A DNA stretch of 58,470 nucleotides from Actinomadura soli. Its GTDB lineage: Bacteria; Actinomycetota; Actinomycetes; Streptosporangiales; Streptosporangiaceae. The notes under the pieces are model-generated. The model was not told the DNA's origin and did not search any database. It saw only the letters and a program-made list of their open reading frames with translations. Below are positions 1 through 10,418 of the stretch, in pieces; position 1 is the first letter of the stretch, and the number at the start of each line of letters is the position of its first letter. Location: positions 1 through 58,470 of the forward strand of contig NZ_VCKW01000015.1 of the NCBI RefSeq assembly GCF_005889715.1. The letters run 5' to 3'. Made by a program: the position numbers and the translations under genes.

Positions 1-116
1 CATCCGGCCCTCCCGGCGCGTCGATCCCGCCCGGCCCACCTGGTGCTTCAGGCCCGTCCGGCCCATCGGGCCCGCCCGGCGCGCGGCCGGGCCCGCCCGG
101 CCGAGGCCAGGTCTAG
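1..116 (+). CDS. Collagen-like Gly-Pro-rich C-terminal tail (5' end outside window)
   Basis: Reading frame 3 of the plus strand is open from the window edge to a TAG at 114-116. It reads as Gly-X-Y-like triplets (GPP, GAS, GPS, GPP, GAR) and ends in GRGQV. Only about 37 residues are visible, so the main domain and function are unknown. It could be a disordered Gly/Pro tail of any actinobacterial protein rather than a true collagen-like helix. The gap to icd (117-209) probably holds the icd promoter, but no confident -35/-10 pair was found there. Confidence 0.55.
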   Translation, partial: SGPPGASIPPGPPGASGPSGPSGPPGARPGPPGRGQV

Positions 117-209
117 ACCTCATGAGCGGCTCGGCTAGCCTTGCCAGTTGAGCCTTACAAGGTCTGAGTCTTTACAGCTGGCCAGGTGTAGGAAAGGGAC
201 AGCAACAGT

Positions 210-1427
210 ATGCCCAAGATCAAAGTAGCGGGCCCGGTCGTCGAACTCGACGGCGACGAAATGACGCGGATCATCTGGAAATTCATCAAGGACCAGCTGA
301 TCCTGCCCTACCTCGACGTGGACCTGAGGTACTACGACCTGGGAATCGAGCACCGTGACGCCACGGACGACCAGGTCACCGTGGACGCCGCGAAGGCCAT
401 CCAAGAGCATGGCGTCGGTGTGAAGTGCGCGACCATCACCCCCGACGAGGCGCGCGTCGAGGAGTTCGGCCTGAAGAAGATGTGGCGGTCCCCGAACGGG
501 ACGATCCGCAACATCCTTGGCGGCGTGGTGTTCCGCGAGCCGATCATCTGCTCCAACATCCCCCGGCTCGTCCCCGGCTGGACGAAGCCCATCATCATCG
601 GCCGCCACGCGCACGGCGACCAGTACCGCGCCACCGACTTCGTCGTCCCCGGCCCCGGCACGGTGACCCTCACGTACACCCCCGATGACGGCTCCCAGCC
701 GATGGAGTTCGAGGTCGCGTCGTTCCCCGGCGGCGGCGTCGCGATGGGCATGTACAACTACGACGACTCGATCCGCGACTTCGCGCGGGCGACGATGCGG
801 TACGCGCTGGAGCGCGGGATGCCGCTGTACATGTCCACGAAGAACACGATCCTGAAGGCCTACGACGGCCGCTTCAAGGACATCTTCCAGGAGATCTACG
901 AGGCGGAGTTCAAGTCCGACTTCGAGTCCAAGGGCCTCACCTACGAGCACCGGCTCATCGACGACATGGTCGCGGCGGCGCTGAAGTGGGAGGGCGGGTT
1001 CGTCTGGGCCGCCAAGAACTACGACGGCGACGTCCAGTCCGACACCCTCGCGCAGGGCTTCGGCTCCCTCGGGCTGATGACGTCCGTCCTGATGACCCCG
1101 GACGGCAGGACCGTCGAGGCGGAGGCCGCGCACGGCACGGTGACCCGGCACTTCCGGCAGCACCAGCAGGGCAAGCCGACGTCGACCAACCCGATCGCGT
1201 CCATCTTCGCCTGGACCCGCGGCCTCGAACACCGCGGCAAGCTCGACTCCCAGCCCGAGGTCGCGAACTTCGCCCGCTCCCTGGAGCAGGTCTGCGTCGA
1301 GACGGTCGAGAACGGCCAGATGACCAAGGACCTGGCCCTGCTCGTCGGGTCGTCGACCCCCTACCTGACCACGCAGGAATTCCTGGAGGCGCTCGACACC
1401 AACCTCCAGAAGAAGGTCAACGGCTGA
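210..1427 (+). CDS. icd: NADP-dependent isocitrate dehydrogenase
   Basis: Oxidatively decarboxylates isocitrate to 2-oxoglutarate with NADP in the cytosolic TCA cycle. The 405-residue product has the length and sequence of the homodimeric eukaryote-like class. It opens with [13 protein letters not shown], carries the substrate loop around [12 protein letters not shown], and has AAHGTVTRH and [13 protein letters not shown] near the coenzyme site. The start is an ATG at 210 preceded by a weak purine-rich stretch. The gene is monocistronic by position: a strong hairpin follows and mdh lies 210 bases downstream. Nothing unusual in the protein. Confidence 0.97.
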   Translation: MPKIKVAGPVVELDGDEMTRIIWKFIKDQLILPYLDVDLRYYDLGIEHRDATDDQVTVDAAKAIQEHGVGVKCATITPDEARVEEFGLKKMWRSPNGTIRNILGGVVFREPIICSNIPRLVPGWTKPIIIGRHAHGDQYRATDFVVPGPGTVTLTYTPDDGSQPMEFEVASFPGGGVAMGMYNYDDSIRDFARATMRYALERGMPLYMSTKNTILKAYDGRFKDIFQEIYEAEFKSDFESKGLTYEHRLIDDMVAAALKWEGGFVWAAKNYDGDVQSDTLAQGFGSLGLMTSVLMTPDGRTVEAEAAHGTVTRHFRQHQQGKPTSTNPIASIFAWTRGLEHRGKLDSQPEVANFARSLEQVCVETVENGQMTKDLALLVGSSTPYLTTQEFLEALDTNLQKKVNG

Positions 1428-1446
1428 CGCCTTCGCCGGTTTCGGA

Positions 1447-1474
1447 GGCCGTCCCGGATTCGTCCGGGGCGGCC
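1447..1474 (+). terminator. Terminator hairpin after icd
   Basis: GGCCGTCCCGGA, loop TTCG, then TCCGGGGCGGCC followed by TTT. The 12-bp stem has one G-T wobble and a stable UUCG tetraloop. It lies 20 bases after the icd stop. Confidence 0.85.
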
Positions 1475-1553
1475 TTTGGCGTGTTCGGGGAGTCGGGGGC
1501 ATGCCGGGTGGTGCACCTGGCGGGTGGAGGGTAGGGGGTGCGCGATAGCCTGA

Positions 1554-2627
<1,074 letters not shown>

Positions 2628-2642
2628 TCTGCCGCCCGAACG

Positions 2643-2678
2643 ACGAGCCCCGGACCCGGTCACCGGTCCGGGGCTCGT
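2643..2678 (+). terminator. Terminator hairpin after mdh
   Basis: Perfect 14-bp stem ACGAGCCCCGGACC / GGTCCGGGGCTCGT with an 8-base loop, 15 bases past the mdh stop. It separates the TCA genes from the downstream trypco2 module. Confidence 0.9.
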
Positions 2679-2833
2679 TCGCGTCCGGCGCGCCATCGCG
2701 AATTGGCCTTCTCTGGCCGTATGTCTCCGAGCCGTTCCTCTGGGTGACGGAGGTCGTAGAGGATCGCGATGCGGGCGTCCGTTCGCGGGAACGCCATCGA
2801 ACCCTCAGCGAATTGCGAATACAGGGGGAATTC

Positions 2834-3136
2834 ATGGGTGAGCTCGGACTTGCCGAGAGCATCGCCGCGCTCCGGGCCGAGTTAATGGAGGCTTTGGACG
2901 CGGGGAAGGACGCGGAGTTCGGTTTCGGCGTCGGCCAGATCCAGCTCGAATTCCATGTCGGCGTCACACGGCAGGCCGGCGGGTCGGGCAAGGCGAAGTT
3001 CTGGGTCCTGGAACTCGGCGGCGACGGTTCCTATCGGCGCGAGGAGATCCACCGCGTCACGGTGACGCTGGAGCCGCCGCTCGACGATGACGGCCGTCCG
3101 ATCAAGGTGACCCGTGGTCTCGCGGACAAGCCCTGA
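2834..3136 (+). CDS. Trypco2 family protein (trypsin-co-occurring domain 2), module A
   Basis: A 100-residue single-domain protein. It has an N-terminal helix (GLAESIAALRAELMEAL), then alternating strands with FGVGQIQLEFHVGVTR, and a C-terminal HRVTVTLEPPL strand. This pattern is that of trypco2 proteins, named for their constant gene neighbourhood with trypsin-STAND proteins. The start is the ATG at 2834 after AGGGGGAATTC. Its last 23 bases overlap the next gene, so translation is probably coupled. The likely role is as a partner, substrate or adaptor of the adjacent protease-ATPase; that is inferred from gene neighbourhood, and no catalytic residues are visible. A paralogue lies at 47076-47390. 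Confidence 0.85.
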   Translation: MGELGLAESIAALRAELMEALDAGKDAEFGFGVGQIQLEFHVGVTRQAGGSGKAKFWVLELGGDGSYRREEIHRVTVTLEPPLDDDGRPIKVTRGLADKP

Positions 3137-5792
3137 GGAGTCCGAGCTCACGAACCGTGCCGTCGAGGTTCTGCGCCGCGGCCCCGGCGGCGGGTGGCAT
3201 GTCGGCTCCGGCTTCCTGGTCGGAGGGCGGTGGGTGCTTTCGGCGGCGCACAACGTCCTGGACGCCGCGACCCTGCTCGTCCGGCGGGTGGACGAGTCGG
3301 AGCACCCGGCCGAGACGGTCATGGTGGACGAAGCCGCGGACATCGCCCTGCTCGCGGTGCCCGGGGACCCCTCCCTGGACGGCCTGCGCCCGATCCGTTT
3401 CGCCCGTGTCGACCGGTCCCGGATCACCGTCATCGACCGGTGCTGGACGGTCGGCTTCCCCAGGTGGAAGGAGCGCGAGCGGCAGCCGCGCACGGTCCCG
3501 CTGCGCGAGAGCGCCCAGGTGGACGGCGAGATTCCGACGGGTTCCAACCTGCGCACGAACCTGCTGGAGCTGCGCAGCAGGTCGATGCCCCGTTCGTCCA
3601 GCGGGCGGGGTCTGAGTGAATGGCAGGGGATGTCCGGGGCCGTCGTGTTCGCCGGAAGTCCGGCGGGCGACGCGTTCGCCGTCGGCGTGGTGACGGAGCA
3701 CCACGCGGCCCAGGGCAGCTCCGTGCTCACCGTCGCCCCGCTGGACCGCTGGGCCGACGCCGTGCAGGCCACGCCCTGGGGGCGGGAACTCGGCCTGGAC
3801 GTCCTGATCGATCTCCCGCGCCCGGCCGCCACCGCCGCCGCGTTCCCGTCCGGCCATATGAACCTGCGCAGGTCGCTGCCGGACTTCACCGACCGGGACG
3901 AGACCATCGAGAAGGCGAAGGCCCTGCTCACCGACCGGCTGACCGAGACCTGTCCGCTCGTCGTCCTCCACGGCATGGCCGGGGTCGGGAAGACCGAGCT
4001 GGCCAACGAGCTGGCGCACCGGCTCGGCGCCACGTTCACGCACGCGCGGATCCGGGTGGACGTCGCCGCGGCCGCCACCGCGGACGCCGCCATGGTGGAG
4101 GTTCTGGCCGCGTTCGGCCTGTCCGGCGACGAGCTGCCCCGCGACCCAGGGCAGCGGCGGCGCGAGTACCAGTCGCGGCTGAGGCAGGGCCCCAGCCTGC
4201 TGCTGCTCGACAACGTGTCCGAGGCGCGGCAGGCGGCCCCGCTCCTGCCCGGGTCGCCCGGCACGGCCGTGATCGTGACCAGCCGGACCACGCTGGCCTC
4301 GGTGGACGGCGCCGACCGGCTCCGCCTCGACCCCCTCCCGGACCCCGACGGGCTCCGGCTGTTCGAGCGGATCGTGGGCACCGACGCGGTGGACGGCGAC
4401 CGGTCGTCCGCGGGGCGGATCGTCCAGCTCCTGGCCGGGCTTCCGCTGGCGATACGCATTGCCGCCGCCCAGCTCGTCATGAGGCGCGGATCGCTGGCAC
4501 GCTATCTGTCCGACCTCATGGACGAGACCCGGCGGATGTCCCGCCTCGAAGGTGAGGACAGGGGAGTGCGCGGCAGCTTCGAGCTCAGCTACCGGTCCCT
4601 GCGGCCCGAGACGGCGAGGCTGTTCCGCCATCTGGGCGTCCTGGCGGGCCGGGACTTCACCGCCGGCGTGGTCGCGCGCACCGGCGGCGTCGACGAGGAG
4701 GACGCCGAGCGGATGCTCGGCGAGCTGACGGACCGTCATCTGATCGAGGTCGCGGGCGAGGACCGCTACCGCCTCCACGACCTTCTCCGGCTGTACGCGA
4801 AGGAGCGCCTGGCGGACGAGGAGCCGCCGTCCGACCGGCGCGACGCGTTCCGGCGCTCGCTGACCTGGTACGGCGACCTCCTGCACGGCTGGATGTCGCG
4901 GCCGGGCGCCCACGAGCAGCCTCCGGCCGAGGCGATCGCCTGGTTCGCGCACGAGTCCCTCAACGTTCAGGCGAGCCTCCGGGCCGCCGCGAACGCGGAG
5001 GAGCACGGGCTCGTCGTCAGAATCGCGGAGTCGCTCTACGGCCTGCTGTTCTACCGCGCCCATTGGGAGGAGATGGAGGCGGTCAAGGACCTCGCCGTGG
5101 GGGCGGCTGAGCGCGCCGGGGACGCCCCGGCGGAACTCGGATCGCTGATCCACCTCGCCGAGGCGCGCCGGATCCTCGGGCGCGCGGCCGAGGTGCTGCC
5201 GCTCTATGAGCGCGCGCTGGAGGTCGTCCGCTCGATGGACGATCCGGGCAAGGAGGCGTGGGTGCTGACCCACTTCGGCGACTTCCAGTGCGACCTCGGC
5301 CGGCCGGAGCAGGCCCTCGACCGCTATGCCGAGGCGCAGGCCATCTACCGGGCCCGCGGCGACGCCGCGGGCGAGATCTGGCTCGCCGCGCACATCGCCG
5401 ACGCGCACCGCCAGCGCGGCCGGCACGCGGACGCCGCCCGCGTCCTGGAGCACGCGATGGCGATGGCCGAGCGGCGCGACGACCGCGACGAGGTCGTCTG
5501 GTGCGCCTGGCATCTGGCGCTGGCCTACGACGGCCTTGGCCGTTTCGCCGATGCCGAGGAAGTGCTCGGGCCGGCCATTGAGTTCCATCGCGAGATCGAG
5601 AACAAGGCCGGGCTGGCCACCATGCTGTGCATTCTGGGCGACGTCCACCGTCATGCCGGACGCCCTTTCGAGGCCCGGCCCGCCTACTCCGAAGCGCTCG
5701 ATCTGCTCATCGAGATCGACGCTCCCAGCAGGGTCCGCGAAGTGCGGGAACTCCTCGCGAATCTCCCCCGGGACAGCGGGCACCGGCCGTAG
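3114..5792 (+). CDS. Trypsin-like protease / NB-ARC STAND ATPase / TPR protein, module A
   Basis: An 892-residue cytosolic multidomain protein. Residues 28-215 are a trypsin-like domain with His46 (SAAHNV), Asp76 (EAADIALL) and Ser174 (QGMSGA). Residues about 255-580 are an NB-ARC STAND NTPase: P-loop GMAGVGKTE (287-295), Walker B LLLLDNV, TSR sensor, GLPLAI and an MHD-like LHDLL. TPR repeats follow to the end. STAND proteins are ligand-triggered switches that oligomerise on NTP binding; here the expected output is proteolysis. The GTG start at 3114 lies inside the end of the trypco2 gene. The intact triad and P-loop suggest an active protein. The target and trigger cannot be read from sequence. 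Confidence 0.88.
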   Translation: MVSRTSPEESELTNRAVEVLRRGPGGGWHVGSGFLVGGRWVLSAAHNVLDAATLLVRRVDESEHPAETVMVDEAADIALLAVPGDPSLDGLRPIRFARVDRSRITVIDRCWTVGFPRWKERERQPRTVPLRESAQVDGEIPTGSNLRTNLLELRSRSMPRSSSGRGLSEWQGMSGAVVFAGSPAGDAFAVGVVTEHHAAQGSSVLTVAPLDRWADAVQATPWGRELGLDVLIDLPRPAATAAAFPSGHMNLRRSLPDFTDRDETIEKAKALLTDRLTETCPLVVLHGMAGVGKTELANELAHRLGATFTHARIRVDVAAAATADAAMVEVLAAFGLSGDELPRDPGQRRREYQSRLRQGPSLLLLDNVSEARQAAPLLPGSPGTAVIVTSRTTLASVDGADRLRLDPLPDPDGLRLFERIVGTDAVDGDRSSAGRIVQLLAGLPLAIRIAAAQLVMRRGSLARYLSDLMDETRRMSRLEGEDRGVRGSFELSYRSLRPETARLFRHLGVLAGRDFTAGVVARTGGVDEEDAERMLGELTDRHLIEVAGEDRYRLHDLLRLYAKERLADEEPPSDRRDAFRRSLTWYGDLLHGWMSRPGAHEQPPAEAIAWFAHESLNVQASLRAAANAEEHGLVVRIAESLYGLLFYRAHWEEMEAVKDLAVGAAERAGDAPAELGSLIHLAEARRILGRAAEVLPLYERALEVVRSMDDPGKEAWVLTHFGDFQCDLGRPEQALDRYAEAQAIYRARGDAAGEIWLAAHIADAHRQRGRHADAARVLEHAMAMAERRDDRDEVVWCAWHLALAYDGLGRFADAEEVLGPAIEFHREIENKAGLATMLCILGDVHRHAGRPFEARPAYSEALDLLIEIDAPSRVREVRELLANLPRDSGHRP

Positions 5793-5911
5793 GCGAATCC
5801 CGGCCCACGTGGCGGTCTCCGGCCGCCGCCCGAGCGCGCAAATGATCTGTGGGCGTCGGTATCGGTCGCTAAGGTGTGATCGCTCGTAAAGGTGATCGGG
5901 GAGGCGTGCCG

Positions 5912-7750
5912 GTGGCAGAACAGGCATTTCAGGTCGACCTGCGCGGCGTGGTGGATCTGCTGAGCCGGCATCTCTACGCGAGCCCGCGCGTCTATCTGCG
6001 CGAGCTGCTGCAGAACGCGGTGGACGCGATCACCGCGCGCGGCGAGGGCGGCGGGCGGGTCGAGATCGAGACCACCGGCGGGACGCTGCGCGTCCACGAC
6101 GACGGGATCGGGCTCACCGCCGACGAGGTCCACACGCTGCTCGCGACGATCGGCAGGTCGTCCAAGCGGGACGAGCTGGGCTTCGCCCGCCACGACTTCC
6201 TCGGCCAGTTCGGCATCGGGCTGCTGTCGGCGTTCCTCGTCGCGGACGAGATCGAGGTCGTGACCCGCTCCGCGAAGGGCGGCCCTGGCGACGGGCACGG
6301 GGCGGTCCGCTGGACGGGCCTGTCCGGCGGCAGCTACCGGGTCGAGCCCGCCGAGCGCGACGAGCCCGGCACGACGGTCACGCTGCGAGCGCGTCCGGGG
6401 GCGGCGGAGCTGCTCAGCCCGGCTGTCGTCGCCGACCTCGCCCGGACGTACGGGTCGCTGCTCCCGGTCGACCTGACCGTGGACGGCGTGCCGGTCACCG
6501 GCGGCGGCCCGCCCTGGCAGGTCGCCCATCCCGATCCGGCGTCCCGGAGGCGGGCGCTTGAGCGGTACTGCGAGGACCTCTACGGCTTCACGCCGTTCGA
6601 CGTCGTCGACCTGGACGTGCCGGAGGCCGGGCTGACGGGCGTCGCGTTCGTCCTGCCGCAGCCGGTCTCACCGGCCGCGCGTGCCGCGCACCGCGTCTAC
6701 CTGAAGCGGATGCTGCTGGCCGAGAGCGTCGAGGGCCTCCTGCCCGAGTGGGCGTTCTTCGCCCGCTGCGTCGTGGACGCGGGCGAGCTGCGCCCGACCG
6801 CGAGCCGCGAGGCGCTCTACGAGGACGAGCTGCTCGACTCGGCGCGGCAGGGTCTCGGCGACGTCCTGCGGCAGTGGCTGGTGCGGCTGTCGGAGACCGA
6901 CCCGGGGCGGCTCCGCGCGTTCCTGCGGCTGCACCAGCTCGGCGTGAAGGCGATGGCGCTGCACGACGACGAGATGCTGCGGATCGTGGACCGGTGGCTG
7001 GAGTACGAGACGTCCGCCGGGCCGATGACGCTGCACGAGTTCCGCCGCCGCCATCCGGACGGCCGGTTCACCCCGAGCGTGGACGAGTTCCGGCGGCTGT
7101 CGGCGGTGGCGGGCGCGCAGGGCGTCGGCCTCGTCAACGGCGGCTACGTCCACGACACCGAGATCATCGAGCGGCTGCCCGCGCTGGACCCCGACATCCG
7201 CCTGGCCAGGCTGGACGCGGCGCAGCTGACCACCACGTTCGGCGTCCTGGACCCGGCGGCGGAGCTGCGGCTGCGGCCGTTCCTCGCGGCGGCGCAGCGG
7301 GCGGTGGAGCGGCTCGGCTGCGAGGTCGTGGTCCGCGAGTTCGATCCGGCGTCGCTGCCCGCGCTGTACCTGACCAGCCGCGACGCGCAGTTCCGGGATG
7401 AGCTGGCGCGGGCGCGGGAGGAGGCGGACGAGCTGTGGGCCGACGTCCTCGGCGCGGTCAACGCCACGACGGGCGTCGACCGTCCGCAACTGGTGCTCAA
7501 CCACCGCAACCCACTGGCCCGCCGCGTCACCTCGCTCGGCGATGACGGCCCTGTCTCAGGTGGGGAGACGACCCCCCACGCCCCCCGCGACGACCTTATA
7601 GAACTGGCTGTCCAAGCCCTCTACGGCCAAGCGCTGCTGCTCGGCCACCACCCGCTGCGGCCCGCCGACACGGCGGTGCTGAACCGTTCCTTCATCGGCC
7701 TGCTGGAATGGGCCGTCCACTCCCCGGAGGCTCCCCATGAGCACGGATGA
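5912..7750 (+). CDS. HSP90-family (HtpG-like) ATPase
   Basis: A GHKL-fold chaperone ATPase of 612 residues. The N-terminal ATP site shows ELLQNAVDA (31-39), HDDGIGL (62-68) and GQFGIGLLSAF (98-108); the middle domain has SREALY with the conserved arginine. The C-terminal part is divergent from HtpG. The GTG at 5912 is chosen because GGGGAGG lies about 7 bases upstream; GTG 5906 is too close to it. The stop overlaps the following TPR gene by 14 bases, so the two are co-translated and likely form a chaperone/co-chaperone pair. Residues about 545-561 (GPVSGGETTPHAPRD) are an in-frame copy of a repeated hairpin element absent from family members I can recall. Confidence 0.9.
   Translation: MAEQAFQVDLRGVVDLLSRHLYASPRVYLRELLQNAVDAITARGEGGGRVEIETTGGTLRVHDDGIGLTADEVHTLLATIGRSSKRDELGFARHDFLGQFGIGLLSAFLVADEIEVVTRSAKGGPGDGHGAVRWTGLSGGSYRVEPAERDEPGTTVTLRARPGAAELLSPAVVADLARTYGSLLPVDLTVDGVPVTGGGPPWQVAHPDPASRRRALERYCEDLYGFTPFDVVDLDVPEAGLTGVAFVLPQPVSPAARAAHRVYLKRMLLAESVEGLLPEWAFFARCVVDAGELRPTASREALYEDELLDSARQGLGDVLRQWLVRLSETDPGRLRAFLRLHQLGVKAMALHDDEMLRIVDRWLEYETSAGPMTLHEFRRRHPDGRFTPSVDEFRRLSAVAGAQGVGLVNGGYVHDTEIIERLPALDPDIRLARLDAAQLTTTFGVLDPAAELRLRPFLAAAQRAVERLGCEVVVREFDPASLPALYLTSRDAQFRDELARAREEADELWADVLGAVNATTGVDRPQLVLNHRNPLARRVTSLGDDGPVSGGETTPHAPRDDLIELAVQALYGQALLLGHHPLRPADTAVLNRSFIGLLEWAVHSPEAPHEHG
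7546..7594 (+). repeat. In-frame palindromic element, copy 1, inside the HSP90 gene
   Basis: The hairpin GTGGGGAG-ACGA-CCCCCCAC occupies 7560-7579 (one stem mismatch), flanked by CCTGTCTCAG on the left and GCCCCCCGCGACG on the right. Read as PVSGGETTPHAPRD, the same phase as copy 2. It is inserted between NHRNPLARRV and the conserved LAVQALYGQALLLGHHPLRP block of the host protein. Confidence 0.85.
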
Positions 7751-10418
7751 CGTCTATGCGTTGATGGCGCGGTCGCAGGAGCTGCCGTACGGCGAGGCCA
7801 GGACCGTCCTGATCGAGGACGCGCTGCGCCGCGCGGAGGCGGCGGACGACGAGGTGCTCGCGTTCCACGTCCGGGTCCGGCTGACGGACGCGTACCGGTA
7901 CGGCGGCGAGCCCGTGAAGGCGTTCGCGACGTTCAGCCGGTCGCTCGCCGACCACGACCGCGACCCCGGCCGGTTCGACGAGACGCACGGCCTGCTGTGG
8001 CAGATGAAGGCGATCGTCAGCTCGCTCACGCTGTTCCCGGAGATCCCGCTCGACCGGGCCTACTCGGTGCTGGACGACATGGAGCGCCGCTACAAGGCGG
8101 GCGGCCACAGCCTCCAGGCGGTGTACCACTACCGCAACGTCGTGGCGCGGCACGTCGGCGACGGCTCGGCGGACGAGTGGTACGCGAAATGGCGCGCGGC
8201 CGAGCGGGACGAACTGTCCGACTGCGAGGGCTGCGACCCGACCGGCATGGCCCGCCATCTCGTGGAGGCGGGACGGCACGAGGAGGCGTTCGAGATCGCC
8301 GCGCCGGTGCTGGACGCGACCCTGCGGTGCAACGAGCAGCCGCAGTCGATCCAGACCGCGATGCTGCCGGTGTACCTGCGGACGGGCCGCGCCGAGCAGG
8401 CCGCGGACGCGCATCGCCGCGCGTACCGGGTGCACCGGACCCGGCTTGCCGATCTGAGCGACGTCGCCGAGCATCTGGAGTTCTGCGCGATCACGGGCAA
8501 CGAGGCGCGCGGGCTGGAGATCGTCCAGCGGCATCTCGGGTGGCTGGACCGGGTGCCGAGCGCGCACGCGGAGATGGACTTCTGCGCGGCGGCGGCGCTC
8601 GTCCTCGGGCGGGTCGAGGCGGCCGGGCACGGCGACGCGACCGTCCGGCGGCCCGCGGCGGACGGCCGCCCGGCGGCGGACGTGCCGCTGTCCGGCCTGC
8701 GCACCGAGCTGGTGGAGCGCGCGACGGAGCTGGCGGGCCGGTTCGACGCCCGCAACGGGACGTCCCACCAGGGCGACCGGGTGCGCGCCGTCCTGGCGGC
8801 GGAGCCGGTCGCGGAGTTCGTGCCGCTCGCCGCGCACCACCGCCGTCCGGCCCCGGCCGCGCCGAAGGCCCCGGCGGCCCGGCCCGTCGAGGACCACGAC
8901 GACCTGTCCGCCGAGACCGACCTCGACACGCTCCTCGACATCGCCGACCGGCGCCGCACCCGCCGCGACATGCCCCGCACGCTGGCGGCTTGGCGGCGGT
9001 TCGACGTCCTCGCCGAGACGACCGAGCCGACGCCGCTGCAGAAGGCCCGCCGCCTGGACGGCAAGGGCGTCGAGCACGCCGTCGCGGACGAGCGGGCGCC
9101 CGCCGCCGCGCTCTGGGAGGCGGCGCATGAGCTGTTCGGCGAGCTGGGCGACGAGACGCGCCGGCACCGGGTGCTCGGCCGCCTCGGCGCGATGCACGCC
9201 CGCATGGACGACCCGCGCGGCCTCGACGAGATGGCGGCCGCCGCCGAGTACTTCGCGAGCAACCCCACCGGCGAGGGCGACGCCACCGGTTCGCTGCTGC
9301 GCCTCGCCACCGCGTACGTGGAGCTCGACCGTCCGGCCGGCGCGCTGGCCGCCCTCGACCGGGTCGACCCGGACGACGACCCCGCCAGCGCCGCCGAGAT
9401 GTGGTTCGTGCGCGGGCAGGCGCTGCTGATGTCCGCCGACCCCGACGGGGCCGTCGCGGCGCTGCGCCGCTCCGCCGAGGCCGCGCGCGGGTCCGACGAC
9501 CCGGAGGACGCCGCCCCGCCCGTGCTGCTCCTCGCCCGGACGCTCGCCCGGCTGGACAGCGGCCCGGACGACGAGGTCATCGCCCTGATCGACGAGGGCC
9601 TCGCCGCGCTGTCCGGCCCGTCGCCGATGCGGGCGGCGGCGCATTCCGAACGAGGGCTCGCGCTCCTCGCGCTCGACCGTCCGGCCGACGCCGCCGCCGA
9701 CCTCGCCGAGGGCATCGCGGGCTGGACGGCCGAGGGCCTGCACGAGCAGGCGGTCCACCTGCGCGTCGACCTCGCCGCCGCCTACCTGTCGACGGACCGC
9801 CACCTGGAGGCCGCCGAGACCGCCGAGGAGGCGATCGCGGCGCTCACCGGCCCGCAGAACGGCGACGCGGAGCGGCGCTGCCGGCTGATCCTCGCGCACG
9901 CGCAGAAGGGGCTGGGCGAGGGGGGCGCCGCCGCGACGTTCACGTCCCTCGCGCAGGACGCCGCCGGCGAGGGGCGCCACGACGCCGTCGCGCACTTCCT
10001 GAACGAGGCCGCCGACGTCCTGACGAGCCAGGACCAGGACGCCCAGGCCGCCGAACGGTACGCCGAGGCCGCCGAGGCGTACAAGAAGGCGGGCGACCCG
10101 TACGGCGTCGTCCGCACCCGCCGCCGCCGCGCGATGTGCCTGCTGTGGACCGGCGACGCCGACCAGGCCGCCACCGTCGCGGACACGGCCCGCGCCGCGC
10201 TCGCCGGCCTGCCGCCGGACAACGAGCCGGCCCGCGTCTGGGAGACCGCGCTCGTCTCCTACGACCAGGCCCGCATCCTCGCCCAGGCGGGACGCCTGCC
10301 CGAGGCGGCGTCGGCCGCGTCCGCCGCCGTGGACGGCTTCACGGCCCTGGACGAGACCGAACCCGCCGAGGAGGCCGCCAGGCTCCGCGACGACATCACC
10401 TCGGCTATGGGGCAGTGA
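7737..10418 (+). CDS. Large TPR protein paired with HSP90
   Basis: An 893-residue, Ala-rich, all-helical protein without signal peptide or membrane segment. Multiple tetratricopeptide repeats are visible, for example LLRLATAYVELDRPAGAL, AAERYAEAAEAYKKAG and AHAQKGLGEGGAAATF. A linker rich in Pro/Ala at residues about 360-400 splits it into two TPR blocks. TPR proteins bind peptides or scaffold complexes, and several eukaryotic HSP90 co-chaperones are TPR proteins. The 14-base overlap with the HSP90-like gene supports a functional pair here. I cannot identify its ligand. It ends tail-to-tail with galK, overlapping it by 14 bases. Confidence 0.85.
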   Translation: MSTDDVYALMARSQELPYGEARTVLIEDALRRAEAADDEVLAFHVRVRLTDAYRYGGEPVKAFATFSRSLADHDRDPGRFDETHGLLWQMKAIVSSLTLFPEIPLDRAYSVLDDMERRYKAGGHSLQAVYHYRNVVARHVGDGSADEWYAKWRAAERDELSDCEGCDPTGMARHLVEAGRHEEAFEIAAPVLDATLRCNEQPQSIQTAMLPVYLRTGRAEQAADAHRRAYRVHRTRLADLSDVAEHLEFCAITGNEARGLEIVQRHLGWLDRVPSAHAEMDFCAAAALVLGRVEAAGHGDATVRRPAADGRPAADVPLSGLRTELVERATELAGRFDARNGTSHQGDRVRAVLAAEPVAEFVPLAAHHRRPAPAAPKAPAARPVEDHDDLSAETDLDTLLDIADRRRTRRDMPRTLAAWRRFDVLAETTEPTPLQKARRLDGKGVEHAVADERAPAAALWEAAHELFGELGDETRRHRVLGRLGAMHARMDDPRGLDEMAAAAEYFASNPTGEGDATGSLLRLATAYVELDRPAGALAALDRVDPDDDPASAAEMWFVRGQALLMSADPDGAVAALRRSAEAARGSDDPEDAAPPVLLLARTLARLDSGPDDEVIALIDEGLAALSGPSPMRAAAHSERGLALLALDRPADAAADLAEGIAGWTAEGLHEQAVHLRVDLAAAYLSTDRHLEAAETAEEAIAALTGPQNGDAERRCRLILAHAQKGLGEGGAAATFTSLAQDAAGEGRHDAVAHFLNEAADVLTSQDQDAQAAERYAEAAEAYKKAGDPYGVVRTRRRRAMCLLWTGDADQAATVADTARAALAGLPPDNEPARVWETALVSYDQARILAQAGRLPEAASAASAAVDGFTALDETEPAEEAARLRDDITSAMGQ

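Noticed and set aside
7692..9995. Long minus-strand open frame opposite the TPR gene
   Set aside because: A product of high GC3 in the sense gene; composition is Arg/Val/Gly-rich without domains.
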